The notes beneath the pieces are model-generated. The model was not told the origin of the DNA and did not search any database. It saw only the letters and a program-made list of their open reading frames with translations. The position numbers and the translations under genes are program-made. A stretch of 13,587 bases of DNA from Thermoflexales bacterium (GTDB lineage: Bacteria > Chloroflexota > Anaerolineae > Fen-1058). The DNA lies in the NCBI GenBank assembly GCA_030834835.1, contig JAUQXD010001346.1:1-13587 (forward strand). Direction: 5' to 3'. Shown piece by piece: positions 1 to 5,776 of this stretch (its first letter is position 1; the number at the start of each line of letters is the position of its first letter).

Positions 1-60
1 CTGGAAACACTGTTGGAAACCGTTCCCGGCGTAGGTTACATCTTGCACTCGGCGGCCTGA
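1..60 (+). CDS. Partial: C-terminal tail of a probable OmpR/PhoB-type response regulator
   Basis: Only the last 19 codons and a TGA stop are inside the window, in frame 1. The readable peptide contains ETVPGVGYIL, which matches the end of the OmpR-type winged-helix DNA-binding domain: the last beta-hairpin of that fold normally reads like TVRGVGYRL, just before the C-terminus. Members of that family are two-component regulators that bind promoter DNA when phosphorylated. Nothing upstream is visible, so the receiver domain and the partner kinase cannot be judged. The call rests on one short motif in the expected place, at the extreme C-terminus. A stand-alone winged-helix regulator would end the same way. 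A good stem-loop terminator follows 36 bases after the stop. Confidence 0.6.
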   Translation: METLLETVPGVGYILHSAA

Positions 61-95
61 CCCTTCTTACCCCGATTGTATGATTTGGACACGCT

Positions 96-127
96 ACTCG
101 CGTCACGATCAACGTGGCGCGAGTTTT
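96..127 (+). terminator. Intrinsic terminator after the regulator gene
   Basis: The arm ACTCGCG plus CACG (96-107) pairs with CGTG plus CGCGAGT (113-124), giving a 12-pair stem with a single T-G wobble, a five-base loop and a run of T directly after it (124-127). It stands between the regulator gene and the csbD-like gene, so the latter probably has its own promoter. Confidence 0.7.
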
Positions 128-236
128 AGATATTTTTGAGCCGAATTTGGGACTTTTTTAGCCCCGGCGTGCTATCGTAGGGGTCGGTCTATGGCGCAGG
201 CCGTGGGCGACAGATAATGGTAAAAGGAGACTTACA

Positions 237-461
237 ATGAACGAGGATATTCTAAAGGGCCAATGGAAGCAGATTCGCGGACAGGTCAGGCAGTGGTGGG
301 GCATGCTCACCGACGATGATCTGGACAAGATCAACGGCAAGCGCGAGCAGCTGATTGGCAAGCTCCAGGAGAAGTATGGCTACACCAAAGAGCAGGCCAG
401 CCGGCAGATTGATGAGCGCCTGACGGAGTTCCAGCAGCGCGTTACGCCCATGGGCCGCTAG
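237..461 (+). CDS. CsbD family general-stress protein
   Basis: A complete 74-residue protein. The N-terminus (MNEDILKGQWKQIRGQV) and the segment DDDLDKINGKREQLIGKLQEKYG around residues 26-48 are the signature of the CsbD-like family. These are small, highly charged, helical proteins of unknown biochemical function that are induced by general stress; Bacillus CsbD is under sigma-B. The start is fixed by a strong Shine-Dalgarno (AAGGAG at 224-229) seven bases before the ATG. No membrane segment or signal peptide is present, so it is cytoplasmic. It appears monocistronic, with a terminator upstream and two hairpins downstream. I could not identify an alternative-sigma promoter in the 100 bases upstream. 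Codon use matches the neighbours. Confidence 0.93.
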   Translation: MNEDILKGQWKQIRGQVRQWWGMLTDDDLDKINGKREQLIGKLQEKYGYTKEQASRQIDERLTEFQQRVTPMGR

Positions 462-495
462 CACCACCAGGCAACATTTGCCCAGGTTTTAACTG

Positions 496-532
496 ACAGC
501 GCGCGGGGATCGTCCTGATCCCCGCGCGCTGT
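496..532 (+). terminator. Strong GC-rich hairpin after csbD-like gene
   Basis: Perfect 16-bp stem (496-511 with 517-532) and a five-base loop GTCCT, 35 bases after the csbD stop. It is not followed by a proper T-run (GGGTGTGTCT), so it may act mainly as an mRNA 3'-end stabiliser or as half of a tandem terminator with the next hairpin. Confidence 0.6.
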
Positions 533-587
533 GGGTGTGTCTATGGCCACCGGCGATACGCGGCCATGGTATGCAGACCTCTGCCTT

Positions 588-619
588 AGGCCCTGAGTCA
601 CCCTGGCTCAGGGCCTTTT
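588..619 (+). terminator. Second hairpin terminator between convergent genes
   Basis: AGGCCCTGAG (588-597) pairs with CTCAGGGCCT (607-616), followed by TTTT on the plus strand. It lies just beyond the 3' end of the convergent arfB (stop at 634), so it can end plus-strand transcripts from csbD and may also block arfB read-through, although no T-run exists on the minus side. Confidence 0.65.
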
Positions 620-633
620 GTTCCGAGTTGGGG

Positions 634-1059
634 CTAATCGTTAGGATCGACACCGGTGCGACGGAGGTGCTTTATTTGGCTTTGCCGACGCTTATTGTCC
701 AACCGCCGTGCCTGGGAAGCCGCGGTCGGTTTGGTCGGTCGCCGTGTCCTGGGGGCGATTGCTGCTTTTTGAATCAGGGCCACTAAGCGTTGCCGCGCGT
801 CTTGACGATTCTCTTCTTGCGTCCGAAACCGATGCGCTTCGATTATCAGAATCCCCTCGGTCGTAATGCGTTTGGCTGCCAGGCGCAACAAGCGCGCTCG
901 AACCGTCTCCGGCAAGGAGGGCGAATGCTGCACATCAAACCGCAGTTGGACCGCCGTAGCGACCTTATTGACATTTTGCCCGCCCGGGCCAGTGGAGCGA
1001 ATGAATTTTTCTTCGATTTCGCTCTCGGCGATAGCGAGATCGGGTGTAATAGTCAACAT
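634..1059 (-). CDS. arfB: Alternative ribosome-rescue factor ArfB (YaeJ-type peptidyl-tRNA hydrolase)
   Basis: A complete 141-residue protein with the class-I release-factor catalytic signature STGPGGQNVNK. The GGQ is at residues 26-28, in the usual N-terminal place. There is no stop-codon-recognition domain. The basic C-terminal tail (from about residue 103, with RRPTKPTAASQ then RRLDNKRRQSQIKHLRR) is the part that in ArfB enters the empty mRNA channel of stalled ribosomes, so GGQ can hydrolyse the peptidyl-tRNA. Length is normal for the family (about 140). The start ATG has only a weak AGG about nine bases upstream. A TATACT hexamer on the minus strand (1243 to 1238) could be a -10, but no convincing -35 goes with it. 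A remnant of a second arfB lies just upstream in the opposite orientation. Confidence 0.93.
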   Translation of the reverse strand: MLTITPDLAIAESEIEEKFIRSTGPGGQNVNKVATAVQLRFDVQHSPSLPETVRARLLRLAAKRITTEGILIIEAHRFRTQEENRQDARQRLVALIQKAAIAPRTRRPTKPTAASQARRLDNKRRQSQIKHLRRTGVDPND

Positions 1060-1285
1060 GCTTTCAACCTGTTCATATTCTAATTCACGGCCGCAGCCGG
1101 TGGCGGCACTGCCGCCCGTGCAAGGGTCGATAACCTGTGTTACACTGCTGAGGAAACCGGTTCAGGATAAACCGTTTTTACCACGAAAACTGCCAAAAGT
1201 TTAGCCTGATCAGAACCGCTTGTGATCGTGGAGCGATAGTATACCACTTGCATCGGGCCGAAACTTTGTCGAATTGACCTTCGGT

Positions 1286-1369
1286 GCGGCTTCGCAAGAG
1301 CGGCGCATCGAAGGCAAGAAGCAACGCGGACAGATTAAGAAGCTACGCAAATCGCTGCCTGACGAGTAA
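1286..1369 (+). pseudogene. Remnant: C-terminal tail of a second, divergent ArfB
   Basis: Reading plus-strand codons from 1286 to the TAA at 1367-1369 gives AASQERRIEGKKQRGQIKKL followed by RKSLPDE. This aligns without gaps to the basic tail of the neighbouring ArfB (AASQARRLDNKRRQSQIKHL), with 12 of 22 positions the same by eye. The frame is open back to a stop at 1223-1225, but the residues between contain no GGQ domain and no resemblance to ArfB, so the catalytic part is missing. The low identity means it is not a recent copy of 634-1059 but the tail of a distinct ArfB-type gene. I infer a truncated gene. A chance match is unlikely given the shared AASQ-RR---K---QIK-LR pattern next to an intact arfB. 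Confidence 0.6.
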
Positions 1370-1436
1370 TGAGTGACGAGTAATGAGTCGATTCACTCGT
1401 TACTCGTCACTCGTCACTCAGTACCCATCACTCATC
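1361..1436. repeat. Degenerate 7-bp tandem array with central inversion
   Basis: The left half consists of GACGAGT and AATGAGT units; the right half reads CACTCGT, TACTCGT, CACTCGT, CACTCAG and then decays. The halves are reverse complements: 1371-1388 pairs with 1395-1412 in an 18-bp arm with one mismatch and a six-base turn. The array includes the stop of the arfB remnant and ends exactly at the ATG of the next gene. Confidence 0.8.
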
Positions 1437-2360
1437 ATGTTTGACCGCATCGACCTTCTCACCCGCTACGCCTGGCTCAAGCCGATCAACCAGCCGATGA
1501 TCATCGGCAACGATCTGGATGCGCTGCTGTCCGCGCAGTTCTTGCACGACTACCTCGGCTGGACGGTGGCGGGGTTCTACAACTACACCACGGTGTATCA
1601 TGATCCCGGCATCAACCCGCTCGACTGCACCTGGGTCGATCTGGATATTCACCATCCCCTTATCGGCTCGATCGGTCATCACATCTTGCGGCCCACCCCA
1701 ACCGATCGAATTCCCGGCCACCAGTTGACGGTCAATCCCAATCTGCTGCGCGGCATCGATCAGGTCGATTTTACGCGCAAGTATCCGCTGGGAACGATCC
1801 ACTTCCTGTTGTGGCTGCACGATCAGCGCATCCCGCGTAAGCGCGCGGCGACGCTGCTGCTGTGGTTGGCCGACTCCGCGTGGATCAATACGCAGCACTA
1901 TCGGCCCAACGTGCGGACGTGGCTGGCGGACTGGCTGCCCGTGCCGGAGTTGATCGCCACCTTCGACGAGACGAACACCGGCGACTTCGAAGAGGACATG
2001 CGCGATCAGGTGCTGACCACGCTTGATATTGCGGAGTTAGCCGACGCCGATAATATCCAGCGTCGATCGAAGTTCCTCAACCTTGGTGGGCATCAGTGCG
2101 TGTGGAACAAGCCCGATGAATTGATCAAGGTGCGGCGCGTCACGGATTTGATCGAGCGCAAATTGGGCTGGAAAAGGCCGAAGTTCCCCAATCACTGGGC
2201 GGCCGTCGAGGGCCGGCGCCGATCGGGCGCGTTGCCAGACCTCATATCGCGGCATGGCTCATTTGATGCGTTCTTAGCCAACGAGCGCGTTTTCTCCTAC
2301 GTCATCCCCAATCGCAATCGCATCAACTTCACCACGGGGCTTGTGCTCGATAACAAATAA
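1437..2360 (+). CDS. Conserved-looking protein of unknown function, faint DHH-phosphoesterase-like motifs
   Basis: I do not recognise this family with confidence. Counting from the ATG at 1437 it has 307 residues, with no signal peptide or transmembrane segment. Near the N-terminus, IIGNDLDALLSAQ (residues 22-34) resembles the first aspartate motif of DHH-type phosphoesterases. WVDLDIHHP (66-74) and SIGHHI (78-83) add an acidic and histidine cluster that could bind metal, and TVNPN follows at 98-102. The order D-x-D, D-x-D-x-HH, GHH is suggestive but the canonical DHH triplet is absent. The C-terminal half has no recognisable motif. An in-frame ATG at 1383 would extend the protein by 18 residues translated purely from the repeat array, so I prefer 1437; neither start has a Shine-Dalgarno. 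The long open frame and ordinary codon use support a real gene. Confidence 0.72.
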   Translation: MFDRIDLLTRYAWLKPINQPMIIGNDLDALLSAQFLHDYLGWTVAGFYNYTTVYHDPGINPLDCTWVDLDIHHPLIGSIGHHILRPTPTDRIPGHQLTVNPNLLRGIDQVDFTRKYPLGTIHFLLWLHDQRIPRKRAATLLLWLADSAWINTQHYRPNVRTWLADWLPVPELIATFDETNTGDFEEDMRDQVLTTLDIAELADADNIQRRSKFLNLGGHQCVWNKPDELIKVRRVTDLIERKLGWKRPKFPNHWAAVEGRRRSGALPDLISRHGSFDAFLANERVFSYVIPNRNRINFTTGLVLDNK

Positions 2361-2382
2361 CAATGTTCTGGATCGTCCACTC

Positions 2383-2502
2383 CTCCCCCTGTCCAAGACG
2401 GGGGAGACCGGGAGGGGGTTCCCACGTTTGATCCCCACCCTCACCCGCCGCGCTGCGCCGCGTCTCCCTCTCCCTAAATAGGGAGAGGGCCGGGGTGAGG
2501 GT
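2383..2502. repeat. Pair of REP-like palindromic intergenic elements
   Basis: The first element is a hairpin of CTCCCCC (2383-2389) with GGGGGAG (2400-2406) and a GTC/GAC inner stem. The second is nested: ACCCTCACCC (2437-2446) pairs with GGGTGAGGGT (2493-2502), and inside it CCCTCTCCCTA (2466-2476) pairs with TAGGGAGAGGG (2479-2489). Such CCCTCACCC/CCCTCTCCC palindromes are typical dispersed non-coding repeats in many GC-rich bacterial genomes. They sit just after the stop at 2360 and may also serve as its transcript end. Confidence 0.65.
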
Positions 2503-2944
2503 CGATTGGAAACCTACCCTATGCCCACCCTCAATTGGCTCAACGACAATGTAGCCCGTCACATCTCCTCTCAAGTCTCCTACCACTCCGCTGCGCTTCG
2601 GGTACTTCGTCTCCTGACGACCGACGTGATGCTAGTAATTCTAAGATACCGAACGGCCGTCAGAAGAGGGGCACACGCAGCCCATCGATTATAGATCGCG
2701 GCGGGGGTCGAAGATGCCGCATGCCTTTGGCGGCGTGAGGCCGGCTTTGACGCCGCGCCGAAATGATTCTATACTGACGGCATTGATGCGAACGAAGCGC
2801 TGGTGAAAATAGCGCAGGAATGTTGCACACCACTGCGTGTGCCTTAAAATGTGAGGGCGACAATTTTGTCGTGTATTCAGAGTTGGGCCGCTTTGCTGTC
2901 AGTTCATCCGATGTGGTCAAATTCTGACATGAGATTACTATACA
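2503..2944. other. Gene-poor stretch with small palindromes, no gene supported
   Basis: Short open frames exist on both strands but none has a family signature, a ribosome site or plausible composition. Visible structures are a 7-bp inverted repeat (GCGGCGT at 2730 with ACGCCGC at 2750), GCACAC/GTGTGC arms (2825-2830, 2837-2842) and a 14-bp perfect palindrome CGACAATTTTGTCG (2858-2871), about 75 bases before the next ATG. The last could be an operator or part of the promoter region for the gene at 2945. A TACTAT hexamer just before that ATG has no good -35. Confidence 0.4.
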
Positions 2945-3703
2945 ATGGAAGACCTAACAGACAGACTGCATAGAACATGGGTACAACTTCTAATCGATCA
3001 CGATTATCGTGAGATCGCTGCAATAGCCGTAGAGACTGAAGTAAATGTCTTCTATGATGGCTACGAGCCTGAGGCTATTGTGTTTGGGTTGCCAACCTCG
3101 GTGTATAGCTACGTCAAAAACAACGAACGTGTTAGAACGATCATGGAGCGCGCAATGACAACTGTTAGTCACGGGCATATCTATGGCAATAACAACACCG
3201 TTGTAAATGATCTGCCCTACGAATACCGCATCCAATTACTCGAAATAGAAACGGGTTGGCAGAACATCATTAGAAATCTTATAGCCAATGCCCAAGACCC
3301 GAATCAAGCGCTTATTACAGAGAAAGCGTTTGCCAAGAGCAACAAGCAACCTTACATCTATAACGAAATGAAATTTGCTTCACAGTCAGAGATAAGAATT
3401 GCTCAGGAATTTGAGTCGCATAAGGTCTTATTCTTCCCGTTACCACTGGCTGTGCGCGCTGAGACAGGAAACTTCTACGAGGACCACAGGGAAGTCGATT
3501 TCTTGGTTTGCCAAGATGGAGCATGGGGTATTCTCGAAGTGTCATTTCATCCTGACAGGTATGAAAAGGATTCAGAAAAGGACTCATGGTTTAAGAAATC
3601 CGGTATCCTTTGCATTCAGCATTACTCTGCTGAGAAATGCTATAACACTGCGTCGGAAGTAGTTGGAGAATTCTTGGCCATCCTGGCGAAGTACAAGAGA
3701 TAA
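2945..3703 (+). CDS. Hypothetical protein with C-terminal PD-(D/E)XK nuclease-like domain
   Basis: A complete 252-residue soluble protein. The N-terminal half (1-120) is helical and unfamiliar. From residue 140 the order is KFASQSEIRIAQEFE (E149), a strand VLFFPLPLAV, then REVDFLVCQDGAWGILEVS (D185, E198), a second helix, and ILCIQHYSAEKCYN with a closing helix. This matches the E...D...E-x-x core of PD-(D/E)XK enzymes, and I recall similar uncharacterised proteins in cyanobacteria with a phrase like EPDFLV..GkWGILEV. The usual lysine of the third motif is serine here (EVS, residue 200), so activity is uncertain: the lysine may come from elsewhere or the fold may only bind nucleic acid. No clear Shine-Dalgarno precedes the start. 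The gene is clearly more A+T-rich than the genes on either side, consistent with transfer. The next gene is a separate HNH nuclease about 200 bases away on the same strand. Confidence 0.75.
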   Translation: MEDLTDRLHRTWVQLLIDHDYREIAAIAVETEVNVFYDGYEPEAIVFGLPTSVYSYVKNNERVRTIMERAMTTVSHGHIYGNNNTVVNDLPYEYRIQLLEIETGWQNIIRNLIANAQDPNQALITEKAFAKSNKQPYIYNEMKFASQSEIRIAQEFESHKVLFFPLPLAVRAETGNFYEDHREVDFLVCQDGAWGILEVSFHPDRYEKDSEKDSWFKKSGILCIQHYSAEKCYNTASEVVGEFLAILAKYKR

Positions 3704-3742
3704 ATGCAAAGTGCGCCAGCCCAACCTAGCGTCCAACCGCCC

Positions 3743-3840
3743 AGACCTCAAAGGCTTTGAGGGACCATCGCGCACCACCCGACAGTCACTCTATCCGGCC
3801 AGCATGCAAGGATAGACAATCCGTAAAACCTTTGAGGTCT
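3743..3840. repeat. 12-bp perfect inverted repeat bracketing a 74-base loop
   Basis: AGACCTCAAAGG (3743-3754) is repeated as its reverse complement CCTTTGAGGTCT (3829-3840). The left arm is followed immediately by a local partner (TTTGAGG, 3756-3762), so it can form either a short local hairpin or the long-range one. A smaller pair, CTATCC (3791-3796) and GGATAG (3810-3815), lies within the loop. The element fills the gap between the two nuclease-like genes. Confidence 0.6.
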
Positions 3841-3908
3841 ACATCAGTGGCATGCGGCTGACGGTAGGCGCGTTGTGTGCCTTCATATCATAATACGGAG
3901 CATAAAGC

Positions 3909-4415
3909 ATGGTACGCCAACCACTATCAGTTGATCTTCAGGTCCGCATCTTCTTTCGCGATCAATGGCTCTGCCACTGGTGTCGAAGACCAACGATTTT
4001 TGCACCTGCGATGAAATATTTAGATAGATATGTTCGAGACAACGGATATGCTCGTCCCATTTCATATTTCGATTCGCAGTGGAGACGCGATGCTGCACCT
4101 TTGCTTGATGAACTTGCCGCAGTAATAGATCATCGTATTGCGCACGTGCGAGGGGGAACCTCTGTTGAAGACAATCTTGTGACTGCCTGCAATAAATGTA
4201 ATTTGCGCAAGACCGACAAATTGGCAGAAAATTTTGAGGCTAAAGAATCATTTCAACATACGAGAGGTCGTTACGGCGAACCTGAAAATTGGGATGGATT
4301 TGTGTCTTTGTTTATCATCTACTCTGAAACGTATGCAAGTCAACTTACAGTAAATGAAAAGAAGTGGCTTAATGCAATACGAAATTTCTTGTCTGTCGGC
4401 AGTGCAGGCAGTTGA
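3909..4415 (+). CDS. HNH endonuclease family protein
   Basis: A complete 168-residue protein with a canonical HNH/zinc-ribbon layout. CHWC is at residues 22-25; IDHRIAHVRGGTSVEDNLVTAC gives D74-H75, H79 and N89; and CNKCNLRKTDK supplies C94, C97 and N98. The CxxC pairs would bind the structural zinc and H75 with N89/N98 form the beta-beta-alpha metal catalytic site. A 48-residue insertion separates the first CxxC from the DH motif, longer than in McrA-type minimal domains. The C-terminal 60 residues have no recognised domain. HNH proteins of this size occur as stand-alone nucleases, in restriction systems and in mobile elements; the target cannot be read from sequence. Start ATG at 3909 has a weak CGGAG at 3895-3899. 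Composition is A+T-rich like the preceding gene. No methylase, integrase or other restriction partner is visible. Confidence 0.87.
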   Translation: MVRQPLSVDLQVRIFFRDQWLCHWCRRPTIFAPAMKYLDRYVRDNGYARPISYFDSQWRRDAAPLLDELAAVIDHRIAHVRGGTSVEDNLVTACNKCNLRKTDKLAENFEAKESFQHTRGRYGEPENWDGFVSLFIIYSETYASQLTVNEKKWLNAIRNFLSVGSAGS

Positions 4416-4603
4416 AAAATCGGGGTCCCGCCCAACCTCAATGTCTAGCCAGTATGTCTATTTGCGTCAGATAAACCTCTATCGCAATCATTAGCATTCG
4501 GCAGGCGTTGCCCATCTTGACTTTTACGCGAATCAATAATATCCTACCGCCATCATCTGCATCACTGGCGAAGACCTGGTTTGACACTCCTCACTCATTG
4601 TCC

Positions 4604-4855
4604 GCCATCGCCAATACTTTGCCCACCTCCATCAATACAACCTTTACCGCCGCAATTACATAGATCGCCGTCGCTGAAACATCGCTTACCGTCGCGGAGA
4701 TATGGCCCACCACCGCTGCGATTTGGCTTGCCACCACCGCCGGATAGCTCCCCACCACTGAAATTTGGCCGACCACCGCCGCCAGATAACCTGCCACCGC
4801 AATAAGATAAATTACCACCGTCGAAATACCGTTGACCACTACGCCATAATCCTGA
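4604..4855. repeat. Degenerate tandem array of about twelve 21-bp units
   Basis: Cutting the plus strand every 21 bases from 4604 aligns twelve units, of which ten (4646-4855) are clear. Most begin ACCACCGC or GCCACCGC, and an A/T-rich middle recurs at the same offset (for example around ATTTGGC). Units differ at many positions. All frames across it look repetitive: a heptapeptide pattern PTTAxIW broken by stops on plus, and an open valine/glycine-rich heptapeptide pattern on minus. The array ends about 12 bases before the AAGGA ribosome site of the gene at 4880. No gene is supported in the 4416-4603 part of this gap. Confidence 0.7.
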
Positions 4856-4879
4856 CACTCACCTACAAGGAAATCAATC

Positions 4880-5578
4880 ATGTCATCTGACACGCCGACC
4901 CCGACGCCCGTCGATCAGGAACCGCCTCGCAAACAGTCGCCGCAGGACAAGAAAATGCTGGAGAAACTGGGCCAGAGCGCCATCACGGTCCGCAACTCGA
5001 TGGCCGATGCCGAAGCCGCCCCGCTGCTGACCGACATCGGCTACGGCCCGGAGGCCCTGAAAAACCTGCTCGATCTGCATGATGCGGCTGTCGCAGCCGT
5101 CACGGCTCGCCAGTTAGCCGATGGTGCGCAGTCGTCTGCAACCAAAGCCTTCAAATTGGCCGATAAAGCCGGGCGCAAACTCTTTACGCGCGTCCGCGCC
5201 GCCGCGCGTGCCCCTTTCCTGCGTGACTCCGCCGCCCTTACGGCCTTGGGCTTATCGGGTCGCGAGCCGGACGCGTTGGGCGATCTGTTCACCGCCACCG
5301 ACAAACTGCTGTTGGCCGCGCAAAACCCGGCCTATGCTCCTAAACTGGCGACGCGCGGCGTTACCCCGAAGAAATTAGCCGAACTCAAAACCGCTATCGA
5401 CGCGCTCAGAGAAGCCGATCGCCTGCAAAACAGCGCCATCGCCGCCGCGCCCAAAGCCACCACCGCGCGCGATCAGGCCGCCGATGCCTTCTTTGCCGCC
5501 GTCAATGAATTCAAAGCCGCCGCCAATGTCCAACTGGCCGACTACCCCGAGATTCGTCAACGGCTCGGCCTGAAATAA
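4880..5578 (+). CDS. Helical alanine-rich protein of unknown function with internal duplication
   Basis: A complete 232-residue protein that I do not assign to a known family. Residues 1-30 are proline- and charge-rich and likely disordered. The remainder is predicted by eye to be almost all helix, rich in Ala, Leu, Lys and Asp, without membrane segments or signal peptide. Two halves resemble each other: residues 50-125 (LLTDIGYGPEALKNL through DSAALTALGL) and 155-231 (KLATRGVTPKKLAEL through YPEIRQRLGL). They share spacing, a G-x-x-P near the start, an A-D helix in the middle and a terminal LGL, so a duplicated helical-bundle unit is likely. The start is supported by AAGGA at 4867-4871, nine bases before the ATG. 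It stands alone, with the 21-bp array upstream and REP-like hairpins plus a terminator downstream. High-GC codon use is native, unlike the two nuclease-like genes before it. Confidence 0.75.
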   Translation: MSSDTPTPTPVDQEPPRKQSPQDKKMLEKLGQSAITVRNSMADAEAAPLLTDIGYGPEALKNLLDLHDAAVAAVTARQLADGAQSSATKAFKLADKAGRKLFTRVRAAARAPFLRDSAALTALGLSGREPDALGDLFTATDKLLLAAQNPAYAPKLATRGVTPKKLAELKTAIDALREADRLQNSAIAAAPKATTARDQAADAFFAAVNEFKAAANVQLADYPEIRQRLGLK

Positions 5579-5591
5579 CTCGTCTCACGTC

Positions 5592-5681
5592 ATGCCCGCA
5601 TGCTGTAGGCGGGCATCCAGTCATGCCCAATCAGCGACTTGCCAATGATCAGCATGGATGCCCGACAACAGCGTTCGGGCA
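5592..5681. repeat. REP-like hairpins with ATGCCC arms
   Basis: ATGCCCGC (5592-5599) pairs with GCGGGCAT (5609-5616), and TGCCCGA (5659-5665) pairs with TCGGGCA (5675-5681). A third unpaired TCATGCCC copy lies between them at about 5621. This arrangement just after a stop codon is typical of REP-type extragenic palindromes. Confidence 0.6.
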
Positions 5682-5699
5682 CGACTGATGACCAGTGAC

Positions 5700-5737
5700 A
5701 AAAAAACAGGGATCGGCCTTCAACCCGATCCCTGTTT
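5700..5737 (-). terminator. Terminator of the transporter operon (partly bidirectional)
   Basis: AAACAGGGATCGG (5704-5716) pairs with CCGATCCCTGTTT (5725-5737), a perfect 13-bp stem with an 8-base loop. On the minus strand it is followed by seven Ts (plus-strand A-run 5700-5706), an ideal end for the operon whose last stop is at 5777. On plus only TTT follows, giving a weaker stop for the gene ending at 5578. Confidence 0.85.
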
Positions 5738-5747
5738 CCATTAGCGC

Positions 5748-5776
5748 CTCCAACTTCCAACTTCCAACCTCCAACT
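5748..5776. repeat. Short 7-bp tandem array touching the last permease stop
   Basis: Four consecutive heptamers, CTCCAAC, TTCCAAC, TTCCAAC and CTCCAAC (5748-5775), lie directly beside the TGA of the permease gene (5777-5779). Unlike the other arrays in the operon only one orientation is present. Confidence 0.75.

Noticed and set aside
1383..1436. Upstream start adding 18 residues to the protein at 1437
   Set aside because: The extra residues are translated entirely from the heptamer array and no ribosome site supports that ATG.
2628..2640. GCTAGTAAT matching a well-known 16S rRNA 3' segment
   Set aside because: Only nine bases match; the flanking bases do not follow 16S rRNA.
3713..4450. 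Integron-cassette idea: each nuclease-like gene is followed by GCCCAACCT, resembling an attC core (RYYYAAC)
   Set aside because: No matching GTTRRRY partner at the expected distance, no attC-like long palindrome after the second gene, and no integrase in view.
4581..4805. Plus-strand proline-rich open frame in the 21-bp array
   Set aside because: The proline repeats are a by-product of the CCACCACCG repeat units; no ribosome site and no family resemblance.
4591..4893. Open minus-strand frame of about 100 codons over the 21-bp array, with heptapeptide repeats
   Set aside because: It starts at GTG or at an ATG overlapping the start of the plus-strand gene, has no ribosome site, and other frames across the array are open for the same repetitive reason. 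Kept as a repeat, not as a gene.
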